64,000 nt of DNA from Agrypnia vestita (Eukaryota > Arthropoda > Insecta > Trichoptera > Phryganeidae): contig JADDOH010005133.1 of assembly GCA_016648135.1 (NCBI GenBank), positions 78,455 through 142,454 on the forward strand, read 5' to 3'. Under the pieces are notes generated by a model. It saw nothing but the letters and a program-made list of their open reading frames with translations, did not search any database and had not been told where the DNA came from. The position numbers and the translations under genes were made by a program. Positions within the stretch are counted from its first letter, which is position 1, and each line of letters opens with the position of its first letter. Shown one piece after another: positions 1-10,843 of this stretch.

Positions 1-840
1 TTAATTGGTTAGGTGCTGACAAAATGAGCTGAAGTTATAGGTGTAAGGGTGGTTGTAACTGGCATATTGAGAGAAGAGAAGAGTTAGTGATTTTTTTCCA
101 AATTTCAAAAATTATAACTTCAATAGCTCATTAATGAAAATAGTGATTACTAGATCTAATTAATTGTAAGGGAATGAGATATATCTCAGTACTATGTACA
201 TCTGTCGTGATTTTGCTCTCACTCTCTCACAACTCAGAGATTAGATGAAAGAGAGAGAAACAAATACTCAAGCCCGATTACACAACTTTCGAATAGAAAT
301 GATTATGTTAACTCTCCAATCAAGAGAGGCTGCAGCGTGCACTTATATTAAAAATAAATGCACATTAGAAAAATACAAATAATATTAAAAATATAAATAA
401 TTTTTAAAAAAATACTCAAAATAGAAAATAAAAAGTTGTTGATCATTGAAAATAGTTTCATATGGCAGGTACACACAAAAACAAGTTTCGGGATACTAGG
501 AGTGGCTAATCGAAGGCGTGCATAATAATAATAAGTTAATAATGATTGAATAACTTGTATAGCGCCGTTTTCGCGAATACTCACCTCAAGGGCGCTTTAC
601 ACAGAAAAATTATTATCTTACAGAACAACTTACTGCTAGAAAAGAAAAAACTTATTAACTATTACTTATTCACTAGGTGGCATACAAGAAATGGAATTAA
701 AATTGAGTACTATAATAGTTGGGAGTGCCTGAAAGAATTAGGCGTTTTCGCGGAGTGCACAATAGGAGTGGAAAACATTAGCTATCGTTGTTGTGGTCAG
801 ATTCTATAGGTTTTTATAGGATTGTCTAAATAAATGCGTC
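1..840. other. AT-rich sequence, no gene recognised
   Basis: No protein family, RNA gene or repeat structure was recognised in this stretch. Short open frames exist on both strands, but their translations are low-complexity and resemble nothing known. It lies just 3' of a minus-strand LINE fragment and may be part of that element's flank. Confidence 0.4.
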
Positions 841-1353
841 TTAAGTTGTTTTTTTGAACTGAGGTAAGCTATCTGTTTGTCTCAGTTTATTAGGTAGTTT
901 GTTCCATAACTTTGGTCCAGCCACCGCGAAAGCACGATCACCGAAATTAGTTTTGTGGACGCGATTTACTTCGGCTAACCTATTTGTATTAGATGCTGAG
1001 CGAAATGTTAGTTGTCTATTATTTGCGGAGAATGGAATGCAGAAGTCGGTTATGTATTGCGGGGCCAGGTTGTGAATAGCCTTATATATAGTAAGGCAAA
1101 GCTTATATTCAATCCTCTCTGGACATCTAAGCCAGTGAAGGTTTTGAAGATGGTTTGAGATGTGCGCAAACTTTGAAACGCCGGTAATGAGTCTTGCGGC
1201 GGCAATAAATACAGATTGTAATTTGTTTATTTCCTGTTTCGGGAGATGAGCGTAGATACCATTACAGTAGTCTAAGCGAGAGATAAAAATGCATTTATTA
1301 GTGATTTTGTTGCTTTTGTTGGGATCTTTTGCGAATAGTTGTTTGAAGAACTG
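841..1353 (-). pseudogene. Non-LTR retrotransposon RT C-terminus (CR1/Jockey-like), 5'-truncated
   Basis: The minus strand is open for about 170 codons down to a TAA at 841-843, with no internal stop. The translation has hallmarks of the reverse-transcriptase thumb and C-terminal region of non-LTR elements: SRLDYCNGIY, AAARLITGV, LHWLRCPERI, YKLCLTIYKAIHNLAPQYI and FGDRAFAVAGPKLWNKLP. There is no start codon because the copy is 5'-truncated; the frame breaks near 1355 where unrelated sequence begins. The uninterrupted frame suggests a fairly young insertion. The clade (CR1, Daphne or Jockey) is not certain. Confidence 0.85.
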
Positions 1354-1522
1354 CTAAACACATCCACCCCGTCCACGACCCGATGACACAACTGGCTATA
1401 ATCTGCAAATCTTAGAGACTGAGCTGTTTTGACCGATACAGTTTCTATGGTAACTGGGTGAAACTGTTATAGTTCCGGAGACGAGAAATTGGCACGTAAA
1501 AGTTATTTTTTAATTCCCCATG

Positions 1523-2142
1523 ACCCCATGGCAAGAAGTTGTTAACTAACATTCAAGTCATTTTAAGATAATTAGACATTTGCATTTCGCCTTTGAAAAA
1601 TATGTTTTGTCGCTAATTCTAGATTAATTTTTATTCATTTATGTCACTAAAATATCCTAAAAGTATTTACAATCCTTCAAAAGTTATCCGTTTTTACCAT
1701 CCATTATCCAAAATTACAAAATACCTGGCATGTTAACTAATAATACAAAACATGGTATGTACCATTTAAAATTATTGAAAAATAATATGTAAGTACATAT
1801 TATAATTATCTTCAAATAAAAACAAATATATGACAGTGCTGCCAGAGTAAGATTTATATTAACCATAAATATTCCAATCAAATTAAAAGGCGTGTAAATT
1901 TCAGAATGATGGCATGAACATGTTATTATTGAAGATAACATGTCCTTCCCATTAGTCACTGATTTGATTTTTATGAAAAAGTGTACTTAACGTGTTCATC
2001 CCTATGATTTGAACATGTTCTAATTATTTTTAAGTTCTGAACTTATTTCCAATGGAAAGAGCGTACAATATTTAGTTTAGACGGCTTATTAACTCATTTT
2101 TGACAATAATGTTAGTTAACAACTTCCTGCCATGGGGTCTTC
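1523..2142. mobile_element. Putative non-autonomous DNA element with ~35-bp inverted repeats
   Basis: Sequence around 1523-1562 (core GACCCCATGGCAAGAAGTTG) recurs inverted at about 2108-2142 with one or two differences. The roughly 550 bp between the arms is AT-rich and has no supported ORF. Paired terminal inverted repeats suggest a MITE or foldback, but exact ends and target-site duplication could not be defined, so the superfamily is unknown. Confidence 0.5.
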
Positions 2143-2371
2143 GCTTATTTGCGGCATTTAAGGCTTCTACAAGCAATAAAGGCAGGTATTACAGTTTCAA
2201 GGGATTACACAAGTAACTGTAGGTATTAGTAGTAATGCTGGGTATTATTATTAAATACGAATACTTCATTTACCACATCAGGCATATCACATAGAGACCA
2301 AGAAATCTGGCAAAGTTGAAAGTTAGCTAGACGATAATTAGAAGAACCTACAAACGACTCTCTAGCTTGAT

Positions 2372-2960
2372 ATTTAAGCTAACTAACTAACTAACTAACC
2401 ATCACGCCGTTTCCCCGCAGGGGTAGGCAGAGAGGATTGAAGGCCATACTCTTCTATCCTGGCACACCACTTTTGCTTCGGCCACATTCATACATCTTCT
2501 CATACACGTTCTAAGGTTGTTGCGGCTTTTAACAGGGCCATCCTCAAACACTTGTAGTACCTGATCGTACCAGGTCTTTCGCGGACGCCCTCTATTCCTG
2601 TTGCCTTCAACACTCGCCTCATATATTTTCTTAACCATCCTTTCCTCGTTCATACGTTCCACATTACCAAACCATCTCAGCACTCCTTTCTTTATTCTAT
2701 CTACCACACATTGCACACACCAGCATTGCATTAACTACTAATTTGTTCATTCCTCACTCTATCGACCAAAGATTTTCCATACAAGCGTCTTAGTGACCGC
2801 ATTTCCACCGCATTCAGTCTATTTTCATTCCTCTTTGCCAATTCCAGGCTTCACTTCCATACATAAGGGTTGGCACTAGTACGCCATTATGTACCGCTAG
2901 TCTTGCTTCCTTTGACAGATTCTTATTGGCCATATTTAGTGGTATTTAAGCAGTTGACCT
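2372..2960 (-). pseudogene. RTE-like LINE copy 1a, RT C-terminus with (TTAG)n tail
   Basis: The last 109 codons (2402-2731) carry VDRIKKGVLRWFG, ERMNEERMVKKIYEA, GRPRKTW, MRRCMN, CQDRRVW and SILSAYPCGE, typical of the C-terminus of insect endonuclease/RT retrotransposons of RTE type. Upstream on the same strand, LSKEARLAVHNGVLVPTLMY can be read as far as about 2960 but needs frameshifts. The 3' end, just past the stop, runs into a short TTAG tandem tail (2379-2399 as its complement). This is the best-preserved 3' terminus of a family with at least six other copies in the window. Confidence 0.85.
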
Positions 2961-3109
2961 TTTTCTTCTATCCTATCCTACATCCATCTCCGCCCTTCCC
3001 ACTCCTTCTCAACACATATTGAAACGATACATTGTCACATTTTGCTAATATCATTAATAATTAATATTTAGTGGAAAGTTTAAAATTGGCCTAATTTACT
3101 ATTTATTAT

Positions 3110-3360
3110 CTTAATTGTTGGAAGAATATTTTACCTTCTGAATGAAGGCTTGAACTTGGTAATCTAGAAATACTCGAAATTAGGAAAAGTGTTAATATTA
3201 ATTCAAATATAATAAATAACCAGACTAAATTTGTGCACAACCCACTGTTGAATATTTTTCCACTTAAGATTCCATCCCCTTCAGATGACATTCCATAATT
3301 AACACCTCCGACCCCCCCCCTCAACGTAACACACTTGGAGGTTTAATTTAAAATTTAAAT
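3110..3360 (+). pseudogene. Penelope-like element remnant (family A), C-terminal coding end
   Basis: Read on the plus strand, the segment gives NLEILEIRKSVN, INNQTKFVHNPLLNIFPL and a proline-rich tail from a C run near 3310. This matches the usual end of Penelope-like ORFs downstream of the GIY-YIG domain (LE-IFEI-KA ... PLFN). A related copy lies at 58904-59040. The copy is 5'-truncated and has no start codon. Confidence 0.65.
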
Positions 3361-3439
3361 ACGCATTATAATTATCGCATATTCGCTTTCTCAACTTCAA
3401 ATTCAATTGCGTTTCTGACGATTATGACAGTTCATGCCA

Positions 3440-3995
3440 AAAATATCACATCCTACCATTATACAAACGTCGCGAAATAGGTGATTTGATGTACCTACTA
3501 AAAATTGTATCAGGCAACGTCGACTGTCCTGAACTATTAAATAGACTAAAATTCCATGTTCCCTGTAGATCTCGTAGACACAACCCAGTCTTTCACATTG
3601 ATTTTACCTCATCCAACTATCGTCGTAATTCATATTTCTTGAGGGTATGCGATGCATTCAATAAGCTGATAAGATTATTGGATATTGATCTGTTCGAGTG
3701 CAGCCACACAAGATTAAGAAAAATTTTGAGTGCTGAATTTAATTAACTCTCCTTGTGTGCTGAATTTTTTCCACGTAATAATTAAGTTTCTTTATCTTTT
3801 GTTTAAATTTTTTATTCTTTCTTTCTATATAATTTTTAATGTGCCTTAGTCATTCATAAATATTTATCATTACTGACATATTTCTAAATGTGGAGACCTG
3901 TAATTGGCCATCTATATTGTATCAATGTTTTCTATGCTTTTTTTTTGTGCTGTTGGTCTTCCATGAACATTAAATAAATAAATAAAATAAATATT
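3440..3995 (+). pseudogene. Jockey-like LINE copy J1, RT C-terminus and 3' UTR
   Basis: From about 3466 the frame reads RREIGDLMYLLKIVSGNVDC, then CPELLNRLKFHVPCRSRR, YRRNSYFLRVCDAFNKLI and a stop at 3745. This is the conserved end of Jockey/CR1-type reverse transcriptases. An A-rich 3' UTR follows, containing CCATGAACATTAAATAAATA at its end, with a TAAA-type tail. The same coding and UTR sequence recurs inverted at 25778-26640 and 47578-48200. Confidence 0.8.
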
Positions 3996-4028
3996 AGTTA
4001 CTTTTTCCTTCTTATATATATTTACATA

Positions 4029-4200
4029 GCAGGGGCGTGCAGTGGGAGCATCGTAGCATGGCTTTTACGCAACCAATTTATTTGAAAAAAAAATCGGAAT
4101 CCAACATATATTCATATTTTGACATATCTTAAAAATCTGTAGCATATATACTTTTAAATAAATAAAATCATTCTTCAATGTTCCCACTGCACGCGCCTGT
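4029..4200. mobile_element. hAT-like MITE, about 170 bp
   Basis: It begins CAGGGGCGTGCAGTGGGA and ends with the near-perfect complement TCCCACTGCACGCGCCTG. CAGGGGCGTG-type termini are common in arthropod hAT MITEs. No coding sequence lies between the ends. I could not see a matching 8-bp target duplication, so the superfamily is inferred from the termini only. Confidence 0.6.
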
Positions 4201-4224
4201 ATGTACCACTTACTACTATTACTA

Positions 4225-4745
4225 TTAATATTACATCAAGATTAAGAGACAATTTTAAAATCCCAAAATGCAATACAAAAAAAAACCAACAAGTTTTCAT
4301 ATACCCAGCCATGAAATTTTTCAACAACCTCCCAATCGAAATGAAAAAGATAAAGGATACAGAGCAATTTAAGAGCAAATTGAAAGAACATCTCTATGAA
4401 CTGAACTAGACACCTACAAAGTCAAAGTCGTTCACTCTACTACTTCATCCTAGATATATAATATAATACAAAATAATAAAATGTAAGTAATTAAATGTAA
4501 ATTAATAGTTCCTTGCCCGAGCACAAGAGCGATGCTCTTAAATGGAGAGGAACTATGAATAACACAATTGTGTAATAAATATTATATTAAACAATAAAAC
4601 CATGCAAAAAAAAATGTATATTATAATGTGGTCCTCTCCTACTCATGAATTGTATTACTCTTGTAGAAGGGAAATACCATCGCAAAAAGACTGTCGCTAT
4701 CTTTAAATAAAATGTATTTATCTATTAAATAAATAAAATAAATAA
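4225..4745 (+). pseudogene. LINE 3' end, RT C-terminal fragment with TAAA-rich tail
   Basis: Plus-strand translation near 4310-4411 gives AMKFFNNLPIEMKKIKDTEQ and FKSKLKEHLYELN before a stop, the standard last exon-like block of many LINE reverse transcriptases (FN-LP--I---FK--LK--L). An AT-rich UTR follows, ending in AAATAAATAAAATAAATAAA near 4725-4745. Two LINE tails may be stacked here. Confidence 0.7.
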
Positions 4746-4754
4746 AAATTTTAA

Positions 4755-4880
4755 AAACACCCTGAAGAAGAGAAAATTGTTCGCGAAACATGTAGATTGT
4801 ACAATCTGATGTGGTAAATTTGGTGATTTGTGTTTTATTGTAATTTTTTATCTCTTGTATGTTAATTTAAGGTTTGCTAG
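4755..4880 (+). mobile_element. Penelope-like element 3' end (family A) with hammerhead-like motif
   Basis: CTGAAGA at 4762-4768 is followed by a short imperfect hairpin and GAAAC at 4785-4789, then CATGTAGATTGTACAATC. The same end, with a perfect hairpin, is seen at 59050-59110 directly after a Penelope-type coding end, which identifies this as a 3' fragment of the same family. Confidence 0.6.
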
Positions 4881-4956
4881 AATAAATGAGTAAAGTGAAG
4901 CTATTTTAGGTGAAGCCCAGAAGTGAGGGGACCAGGAGAAGAGGAGAGAGGCTCAC

Positions 4957-5118
4957 CGCGTTGAAGTGCGTCCTCTGATGCTTGGCGCGGTCGGAGCTGT
5001 TGGAGAAGGCCTTGTGGCAGCGCGGCGCCTGGCAGCGGTAGGGCCGCTCGCCCGTGTGCGAGCGGCGGTGGATCTTCAGGTTCTCCAGCCGCGAGAAGGC
5101 CTTGCCGCAGCCCGCGTG
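4957..5118 (-). CDS. GLIS-like gene, coding exon 4 (rest of finger 3, finger 4)
   Basis: Acceptor TTTCAG/CACGCG and donor AACGCG/GTGAGC bound 162 bp, phase 0 to phase 0. It encodes [28 protein letters not shown] and [19 protein letters not shown]. The next exon, expected to start with KPYAC-type finger 5, was not found between 1 and 4956. Confidence 0.92.
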
Positions 5119-8100
5119 CTGAAACCGTCATACTGTACTACTATATTTTTACAAGTGACTCGCCTCCTGACAACGTCCTACCCTCGTCTCTGGCGGGCCA
5201 AATTCTAGAGCCCAGTAACGATATTCTGCGATGACAATCTTAACCTGAAAGCGAAAAATTCGACAGCGACTGGCCAAATGTTATATATGGTCAATCCTTC
5301 TGTACGGAGTGGAATCGTGGACCCTCAAAGTGAGTATCATGAACCGGCTGGAGGCGTTCGAAATATGGATACATCGGAGAATGCTCCGGATACCCTGGAC
5401 GGATATGGTCAGCAACACAAGAGTTCTTCAAAGAGCTAGAGTGAATAGAGAGTTGCTGACAAATATCAAAATCCGAAAGGTATCGTATTTGGGTCATGTG
5501 CTCAGAGGAGAAAAATATGAATTGCTCCACCTGATTCTTATGGGCAAGATAGAGGGTCGTAGAGGTGTTGGAAGGAGACAAATTTCCTGGCTCCGCAATA
5601 TACGCGACTGGACGGGCATAAGAAGTGTTGGAGAGCTGTTTCGTGCTGCCCAGGACAGGGACGCTTTCTCTCGGGTGATAGTCCACGTTGGGGGGACCTG
5701 ACATGACACCAAAAGAAGAAGAGAAGAAGTAACAACATTAAATATCTTGGTCACATTATATGCGACAACTTATGTGACATCAAGGATATCGAAAGACATA
5801 GAAGAGCTATTAGTGTAAGGTCCAATATGCTAGCCAGGAAGTTTTCTAGATGCAGTAACGAAGTGAAAAGATACCTTTTTGTTACTTATTGCACGAATCT
5901 ATACACAAGTGAGCTGTGGTGCAGACACACTCTGCTGTCCTATAACTCTATGAGAGTGCAATATAATAATACCTTCAGAATAATGCTCGGTCTACCTTGG
6001 CGTTGCAGTGCATCTCATATGTTCGCAGAACACATGGTCCATGACTTTGCTGCTCTCCAACGACTGAAGATAGCTAGCGCAAGAAAGAGGATGTGGGGGT
6101 CTAGCAACTCCATTATTCAAGCAGCTGCTATGTGGCTTGACTCCCCAATGCATAAAAGATGGATACTAATTATGCAACAGTGACTGTTCTCTTCATTTAT
6201 TATTTTCTACTTTAGATTTTTAATTTCGACATGTTTTTATTTCTTATTCTACTTGTATGTCTGCTGTTGGTTTTTCTATTTTCACTTATATGTATATATG
6301 GCGAGGTGAGAATCTATTCTCAACAAGCTGAAATAAAGACCTATTATTATTATTATTATTATTATACTATACTGGGCACTGCCCACTGTCACCGCACACC
6401 CCTGTACTGTGTACTCACCATGCACTTGTTGGGCTTGTGGCCGCTGTGGACGCGCATGTGGATGAGCAGCTTGTAGCGCGCGTTGAAGGGCCTGGCCGCT
6501 CGCGCGCAGCAACTCCACAGGCAGATGAATTCGTCCCCTGGGAATTAAACAAAATTCACATTTTTGGTTAGAACTCAATACAACAAAATATATCCTCATT
6601 AGCAAACACAGCGCAGGCAACTTTAGAAATTAGACAGCAAGATAGCGAGAGTAAAGACAGAAGAAAAAAGACGAAAAATCACAGACCTTATGACACTCCA
6701 CAAAATAGTAAACAACAAACTAGACTCGTCCTCAATACTCTCGCAAATAGATATTAATATACCTGCCCGGTCTCCGAGATCCCAAACACTATTCCACACA
6801 AAGGTCTACAACACCAACGTAGGTTATTTCTCTCCTCTACCTAGAATGCTAAACCAGTACAACAAGGTCACGTCATGTAACCCCAACATCGACATAATTC
6901 ACATGACACAACCTCAGTTTAAGAGAGAAATTATATCACTCCTTCTTCTTCTTCTCGTGCCCTGTCTGTTTACCGGACGTTGGCTATCATATTCGCTATG
7001 CGGACTTTGTTTACTGCGGTCCGAAGCAGCTCCACAGTAGACTGGCCAAACCACTGTCTCAAGTTTTTCAGCCATGAAGTCCTCCTTCTTCCAGGGCCCC
7101 GACTTCCGGCAATCTCTCCCTGCATTATGTGATGCAAGATCTCGTATTTCTCTGGATGTCTCATCACATGTCCTAGATATTGAAGTTTTCGGATTTTTAT
7201 TGTTTTAATAACTTATTTTTCTTTATTCATCCGAGCCATAACATCCTCATTCGTAACTCTGTCCACTCAGCTTATTTAGAGAATTCTTCTGTAGATATAC
7301 ATCTTGAATGCCTCAAGTCGCCTTATCAGTTCTGTATATATCACTCCTGACCGAAAATAATTTTGTAAGGCGTGTAAGACGTACTCTTCGAAAATAAATC
7401 TAAACAAAAAAAATTATTGCCACAAAGACGTGGGTAAACATTTTTTGACTTGGTCGACCTGGGAGCCTACGTGCTTATTATGTCGTGCGGAGATTGTAAA
7501 CTTCGTTCATCTTGTAGTCGCATATTGTACTATACTTATATTGTATAATGTATTAATGTTTCACTGTAAAATGTAACTGTTCTAATCACCTTGTCCTAAA
7601 TGATTATCCATTAGGGTCATTCTGACCTGTCGATTAAATTTTAAAAAATAACTAGAGAAGGAAAAGAGTATTGTATACTCTCTTGCAATCTAAATGAAAG
7701 ATTCTTCTGTTGAAATCAAATAATGTCGCATTGGCCAAGTTCATGCAACCTTTATCTGTATGAAAAAGTTTTTCCTCAATCGTGATCTTCATCTTCGATT
7801 ACGAATGCGAATGGTCAGGTGCTACGTGTTCTCGGTATTATTTTACGGAATGGAAGCACGCACACTTGCCGAAGAATTGATAAGGCAACTTGGAGCAATC
7901 GAGACGTGGATCTACAGAAGAATACTCAATATAAGCTGGTGGGAGAGAGTTACGAATGAAGATGTCACGGCTCGGATGAATGAGAAAAAGGAAGCAATTG
8001 AAATAATAAAAATACGAAAGCTTAAATATCTCGGACATGTGGTGAGACATCCAGGGAAGCACAAGATCGCGAGATTTTTTTTTTTTTGTATAGAGACTTT

Positions 8101-10843
8101 TTCTATACAAAAACTATACAAAAGAAATATTGGTAACTTTCTGAGAAATTTTAAAAATAAAGATCACAAATTGACTCACTCGAGTGTTTATCAACTAAAT
8201 TGTAATGACTGTCACTCTTTTTATATTGGGAAAACGAGTCGTAATTTTGATATTAGGAATAAAAAACATATAAGATGCTTAAATAATTCAATTTTTTTTC
8301 GAATTTTCCAATCATATTTCCAATCATATTATATAATAACCATAGTTTTGATAAAAATACAGTAGTCATTATTCTTCACATTGATAGTAGAAGTAGACGT
8401 TTAAATAATTTAGAAGCCCTAGAAATTAAGAAATCCATAAATAATAATGAATGTATTATGTATAACCATAACAATCTAACTTACAGTCCTATCTTGAATA
8501 TGTTCCCTTTCACCCTATCACCTGTTTCTTTCGCACCCACTATTTACCCCCATTTGGACAAATGATACCGATGTATGCTTGTTCATAATTTTGTAGTTTA
8601 AGTATACCTCGTTGTTTCCGAAACCGGTTGGTTGTTACCAAAAATTAAGTGGGGATAAAATAACTAAATTTGTTTATTTATATTTATAATGAATACCCAC
8701 AAAGTAATAGCAAAATACAATTGTATTATGAAAATATACTTTTTCACCATTTGTATATCGAAAACATCAACATGTTTCAGGGCCAATGGTCCCTTCGTCA
8801 GGATACATTATACATTGACAAGTGGTGAAAACAATGTATATTTTTATTAATTATATTACATTTTTAATATTTAACTTTTCTGTAGGTACAGAACATACAT
8901 GGATTTATTTTGACATATAGTTTTGGAAGGAGCGGTCTGTCTCATTAGCAGGTGTAATTAAAAAAATTATTCAATTGACCTTGATAAAAATTAATATAAT
9001 ATACATAGTATAATAATACAGAAAAGAATCTAAAGCAAATCTTAGTGAGTATGAGAAAATATATGAATTTCGATTGGATGAGAGTTGTATCAGGATCAAA
9101 GTGTATGGCACTGTATCCTCTCTGCCGTGATAGTAGTTTAAACAAATTCTAGTACTGTGTGTATAGAGATAATATAATCATGCTGCTATTAATTATATTA
9201 GTAGCAAAAACAAGCTGAAATTTAAACATAAGATTGAAAAGCATTAAAAATCATGAATTTTCAGAATTTCCATATCATTTATTGGAATTTTAGGTGTAAA
9301 CATTGATCATAAATTGAATAATTTAAAATTGAGAGAAATAAGAAAAATAGTCCATGAAATATAACTACCAAACCTATTCTAAAATATTTTCAAAAATTTC
9401 GGAGCATTAACTAAAATGACATAAAAATGATTGCAGACGAACGCAGCGTGGAAAAAAATTGAGGATGAATTTACCTTTGTAAGTGTTGACGTGGACTTTC
9501 TCAATATGATCCACTAAGGTGCCCTGGTTGGGGAACTTCTTGTCGCAGTTGAGCCAGAAGCATATTCTCTCATCTGCAAAAATAATAAATATTAAGTATC
9601 ACCATTGAGTTCTTTGGCCAAATAAATATGAAAACGAAATACTTGTAAAGAAAGCGCATGCAAAAAAGTTGCCGAATTATTCACCTGCTTGCCTATTGAA
9701 ACCTGATGCAGGTGCACTAGCTTCGTCTTGATCTTCTTCGTAAAAATCACAACCGTTTTCATTCGGAGAATAATACTCTTCAAAGCCTATCATGTCGTCA
9801 TCGTCGTCCTGGTAGTAACTCAGCGAGTCCAAGTCTTCTATAAGGCTGTCGGTCTCATTCCTGGATTCGTAACTGTCCTTTTTGTCATCGTGGAAGACTT
9901 TAAGATTAAAATCGAAATTGTCTACTTTCTCGTCATAGCTAATCTTCTCGAAAAGCTTGCCGTATTCGGATTTTCTGCTGTCCGCTTTGTCTGGGATGCT
10001 ATTCATCAGGTTGTTGGAATTGTAGTACCCGTCCAGGTTGTCAATGCAGAGGGCCTTCGTTTCGTCCGCGGTAAAGTACAAGTCCAAATTGTTGCAGGTA
10101 ACCCCGTTGTGGGGGATGGAAGCGTCTCGTTCCGGATTTCTGCCAAAGTGCTTTGAAAATGCCGTTTCTAGGGGAGGCAGAGGACATCTGTCGACGCTGG
10201 ACGGCGTCAGAACGTCTTCGGGCATCGACTCTGGCGTAAGTCTTCCCGAAAAATTCCTGTCGAAGAAGATGTCGTCTTCTTTAGTATTCTTTTCATTCAG
10301 CCACAGATCGGTGATGCTGTTGCATTCTTGGTTATTGTGGCTCGAGTTTGGTTCGGTGAACTTCCAGTCTGTCCCTTCCGCAGAGCAGCTTTTGAAGGAT
10401 CCATAGTCGGAAACGGATCCTTGGTAATCGTTGGTCATGTAACTGCAGGCGGAAAGTTCCGAGCTGAAGCTGTCTGTTCTGTGGGTGAGGTTCTTTTCAT
10501 ATCTCTGGTTGTGTTCGGTGTAATGATCGAGCCTCTTCGGTTCGACTTGAATTAGATTAGAAAACTTATTCGTGTTGTTTATAGGCTTAGAATTGATGCT
10601 CTCCCACTTGTTTTCGCCGATATGGAAGTCGTCCAGAAGTGTGTAGCTCTTGTCCAAAGTCGGTATGTGGTAATTTGACTTCTGACTGTGACTCTTTCCC
10701 TTTTCAGCCTCGAGCATGAACAGCGTGTTGAAGTGAAGTTCCAGGTCTGATATTGGTTCATCTTCCAGGATCCTTTCGGTATACGGTTGACCGGTGAACG
10801 AGGGAAAATGTGGCGGTACGAAAAGGGAATAGTCTGACTCCAT
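4957..10843 (-). CDS. GLI-similar (GLIS-type) C2H2 zinc-finger transcription factor, four 5' coding exons
   Basis: Exons 10843-9685, 9573-9475, 6537-6419 and 5118-4957 join in phase to 513 codons. The N-terminal 386 residues are acidic and serine/asparagine-rich, with a run of five Asp, and resemble no domain I know. Four tandem C2H2 fingers follow: C391/C396/H409/H414, C425/C430/H446/H450, C458/C463/H476/H480 and C488/C493/H506/H510. The blocks [29 protein letters not shown] and [16 protein letters not shown] are diagnostic of the GLI/GLIS/ZIC class, closest to GLIS proteins and insect lame duck or sugarbabe. Such proteins are nuclear DNA-binding regulators. GLIS proteins have five fingers; the fifth and the C-terminus must lie on further exon(s) not found here. 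All introns are GT-AG. The two large introns hold RTE, LINE and PLE insertions. Orthology to lame duck versus sugarbabe is not resolved. Confidence 0.9.
5205..5735 (+). pseudogene. RTE-like LINE copy 2a, RT C-terminus with GAAGAA tail
   Basis: It reads [64 protein letters not shown] and [13 protein letters not shown] to a TGA at 5702. This is the C-terminal region of a widespread insect endonuclease/RT element, different from family 1. The 3' end GGACCTGACATGACACC is followed by AGAAGAAG repeats. The copy is 5'-truncated with a frameshift near 5290. It lies in the intron between GLIS exons 3 and 4. Confidence 0.85.
5734..6366 (+). pseudogene. LINE (CR1/L2-like) RT C-terminus, 3' UTR and TAT microsatellite tail
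   Basis: Immediately after the previous element, the frame reads [58 protein letters not shown] and stops at 6181. This is a typical LINE C-terminus. The 3' UTR contains TGAGAATCTATTCTCAACAA and ends in a (TAT)n microsatellite at 6341-6366. A 3' UTR copy recurs at 59205-59305. It sits in the GLIS intron 3. Confidence 0.8.
6419..6537 (-). CDS. GLIS-like gene, coding exon 3 (zinc finger 2, start of finger 3)
   Basis: Acceptor TTCCCAG/GGGACG and donor ATG/GTGAGT bound 119 bp. It encodes [11 protein letters not shown], then [14 protein letters not shown] and SGHKPNKCM; the first cysteine of finger 3 falls at its end. The exon is GC-rich in contrast to the flanking TE-filled introns. Confidence 0.92.
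6612..6936 (+). pseudogene. Jockey-like LINE fragment K-type
   Basis: Plus-strand translation gives [20 protein letters not shown], then [20 protein letters not shown] and [15 protein letters not shown], matching the RT C-terminal block also seen at 29600-30082. It ends where a minus-strand RTE copy begins, so its 3' end is lost or interrupted. Confidence 0.75.
6937..7335 (-). pseudogene. RTE-like LINE copy 2b, 3' part
   Basis: Minus strand, with some stops and frameshifts: [44 protein letters not shown] and [16 protein letters not shown], then GAGAAGAAGAAGAAGGAG at the 3' end. It is the same family as 5205-5735. It lies in the GLIS intron between exons 2 and 3. Confidence 0.8.
7695..8075 (+). 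pseudogene. RTE-like LINE copy 2c, internal part
   Basis: [50 protein letters not shown] and [19 protein letters not shown] place this upstream of and overlapping copy 2b. The frame stays open into a T run (8077-8087), after which Penelope-like coding begins. The two elements therefore abut in one open frame; this is a junction, not a fused gene. Confidence 0.8.
8088..8690 (+). pseudogene. Penelope-like element (family B): GIY-YIG domain to 3' end
   Basis: The translation reads [34 protein letters not shown], then after frameshifts [17 protein letters not shown] and [10 protein letters not shown] to a stop near 8563. C-x2-C followed by FYIGKTSR is the GIY-YIG endonuclease core of Penelope-like retroelements. 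The 3' flank contains CGTTGTTTCCGAAACCGGTT, a GAAACCGG motif shared with other PLE ends here. Truncated at the 5' side and frameshifted, so not functional. Confidence 0.85.
8745..8830 (-). mobile_element. Penelope-like 3' end with hammerhead-like motif
   Basis: On the minus strand CTGACGA (8801-8795) is followed by a short hairpin (GGGACC...GGCCC) and GAAACATGTTGATG. It has the same CTGANGA, hairpin, GAAAC order as other PLE 3' ends in the window, in opposite orientation to the PLE fragment just upstream. Confidence 0.55.
9475..9573 (-). CDS. GLIS-like gene, coding exon 2 (zinc finger 1)
   Basis: Acceptor TTTGCAG/ATGAGAG and donor ACAAAG/GTAAAT bound 99 bp. In phase it reads [14 protein letters not shown] and [14 protein letters not shown], a GLI-type first finger with C-x4-C-x12-H-x4-H spacing. 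The intron to exon 1 is only 111 bp. Confidence 0.9.
9685..10843 (-). CDS. GLIS-like gene, coding exon 1 (acidic N-terminal region)
   Basis: ATG at 10841-10843 opens 386 codons starting [11 protein letters not shown]. The frame continues a few codons into the intron to a TAA, but the donor AAGCAG/GTGAAT at 9685/9684 is a good GT donor and ends the exon in phase 1, matching exon 2. The sequence is rich in D, E, S and N, with DDDDD and repeated SYY/EEYY segments, suggesting a disordered transactivation region. An AACAG site two bases before the ATG could be an acceptor, in which case a 5' non-coding exon lies upstream. Confidence 0.88.

Noticed and set aside
7760..8365. 201-codon plus-strand gene
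   Set aside because: It joins an RTE fragment to a Penelope-like GIY-YIG fragment through a T run; two separate elements.
9728..10555. Plus-strand open frames opposite the GLIS-like exon 1
   Set aside because: Antisense shadows of a long real exon; no family resemblance.
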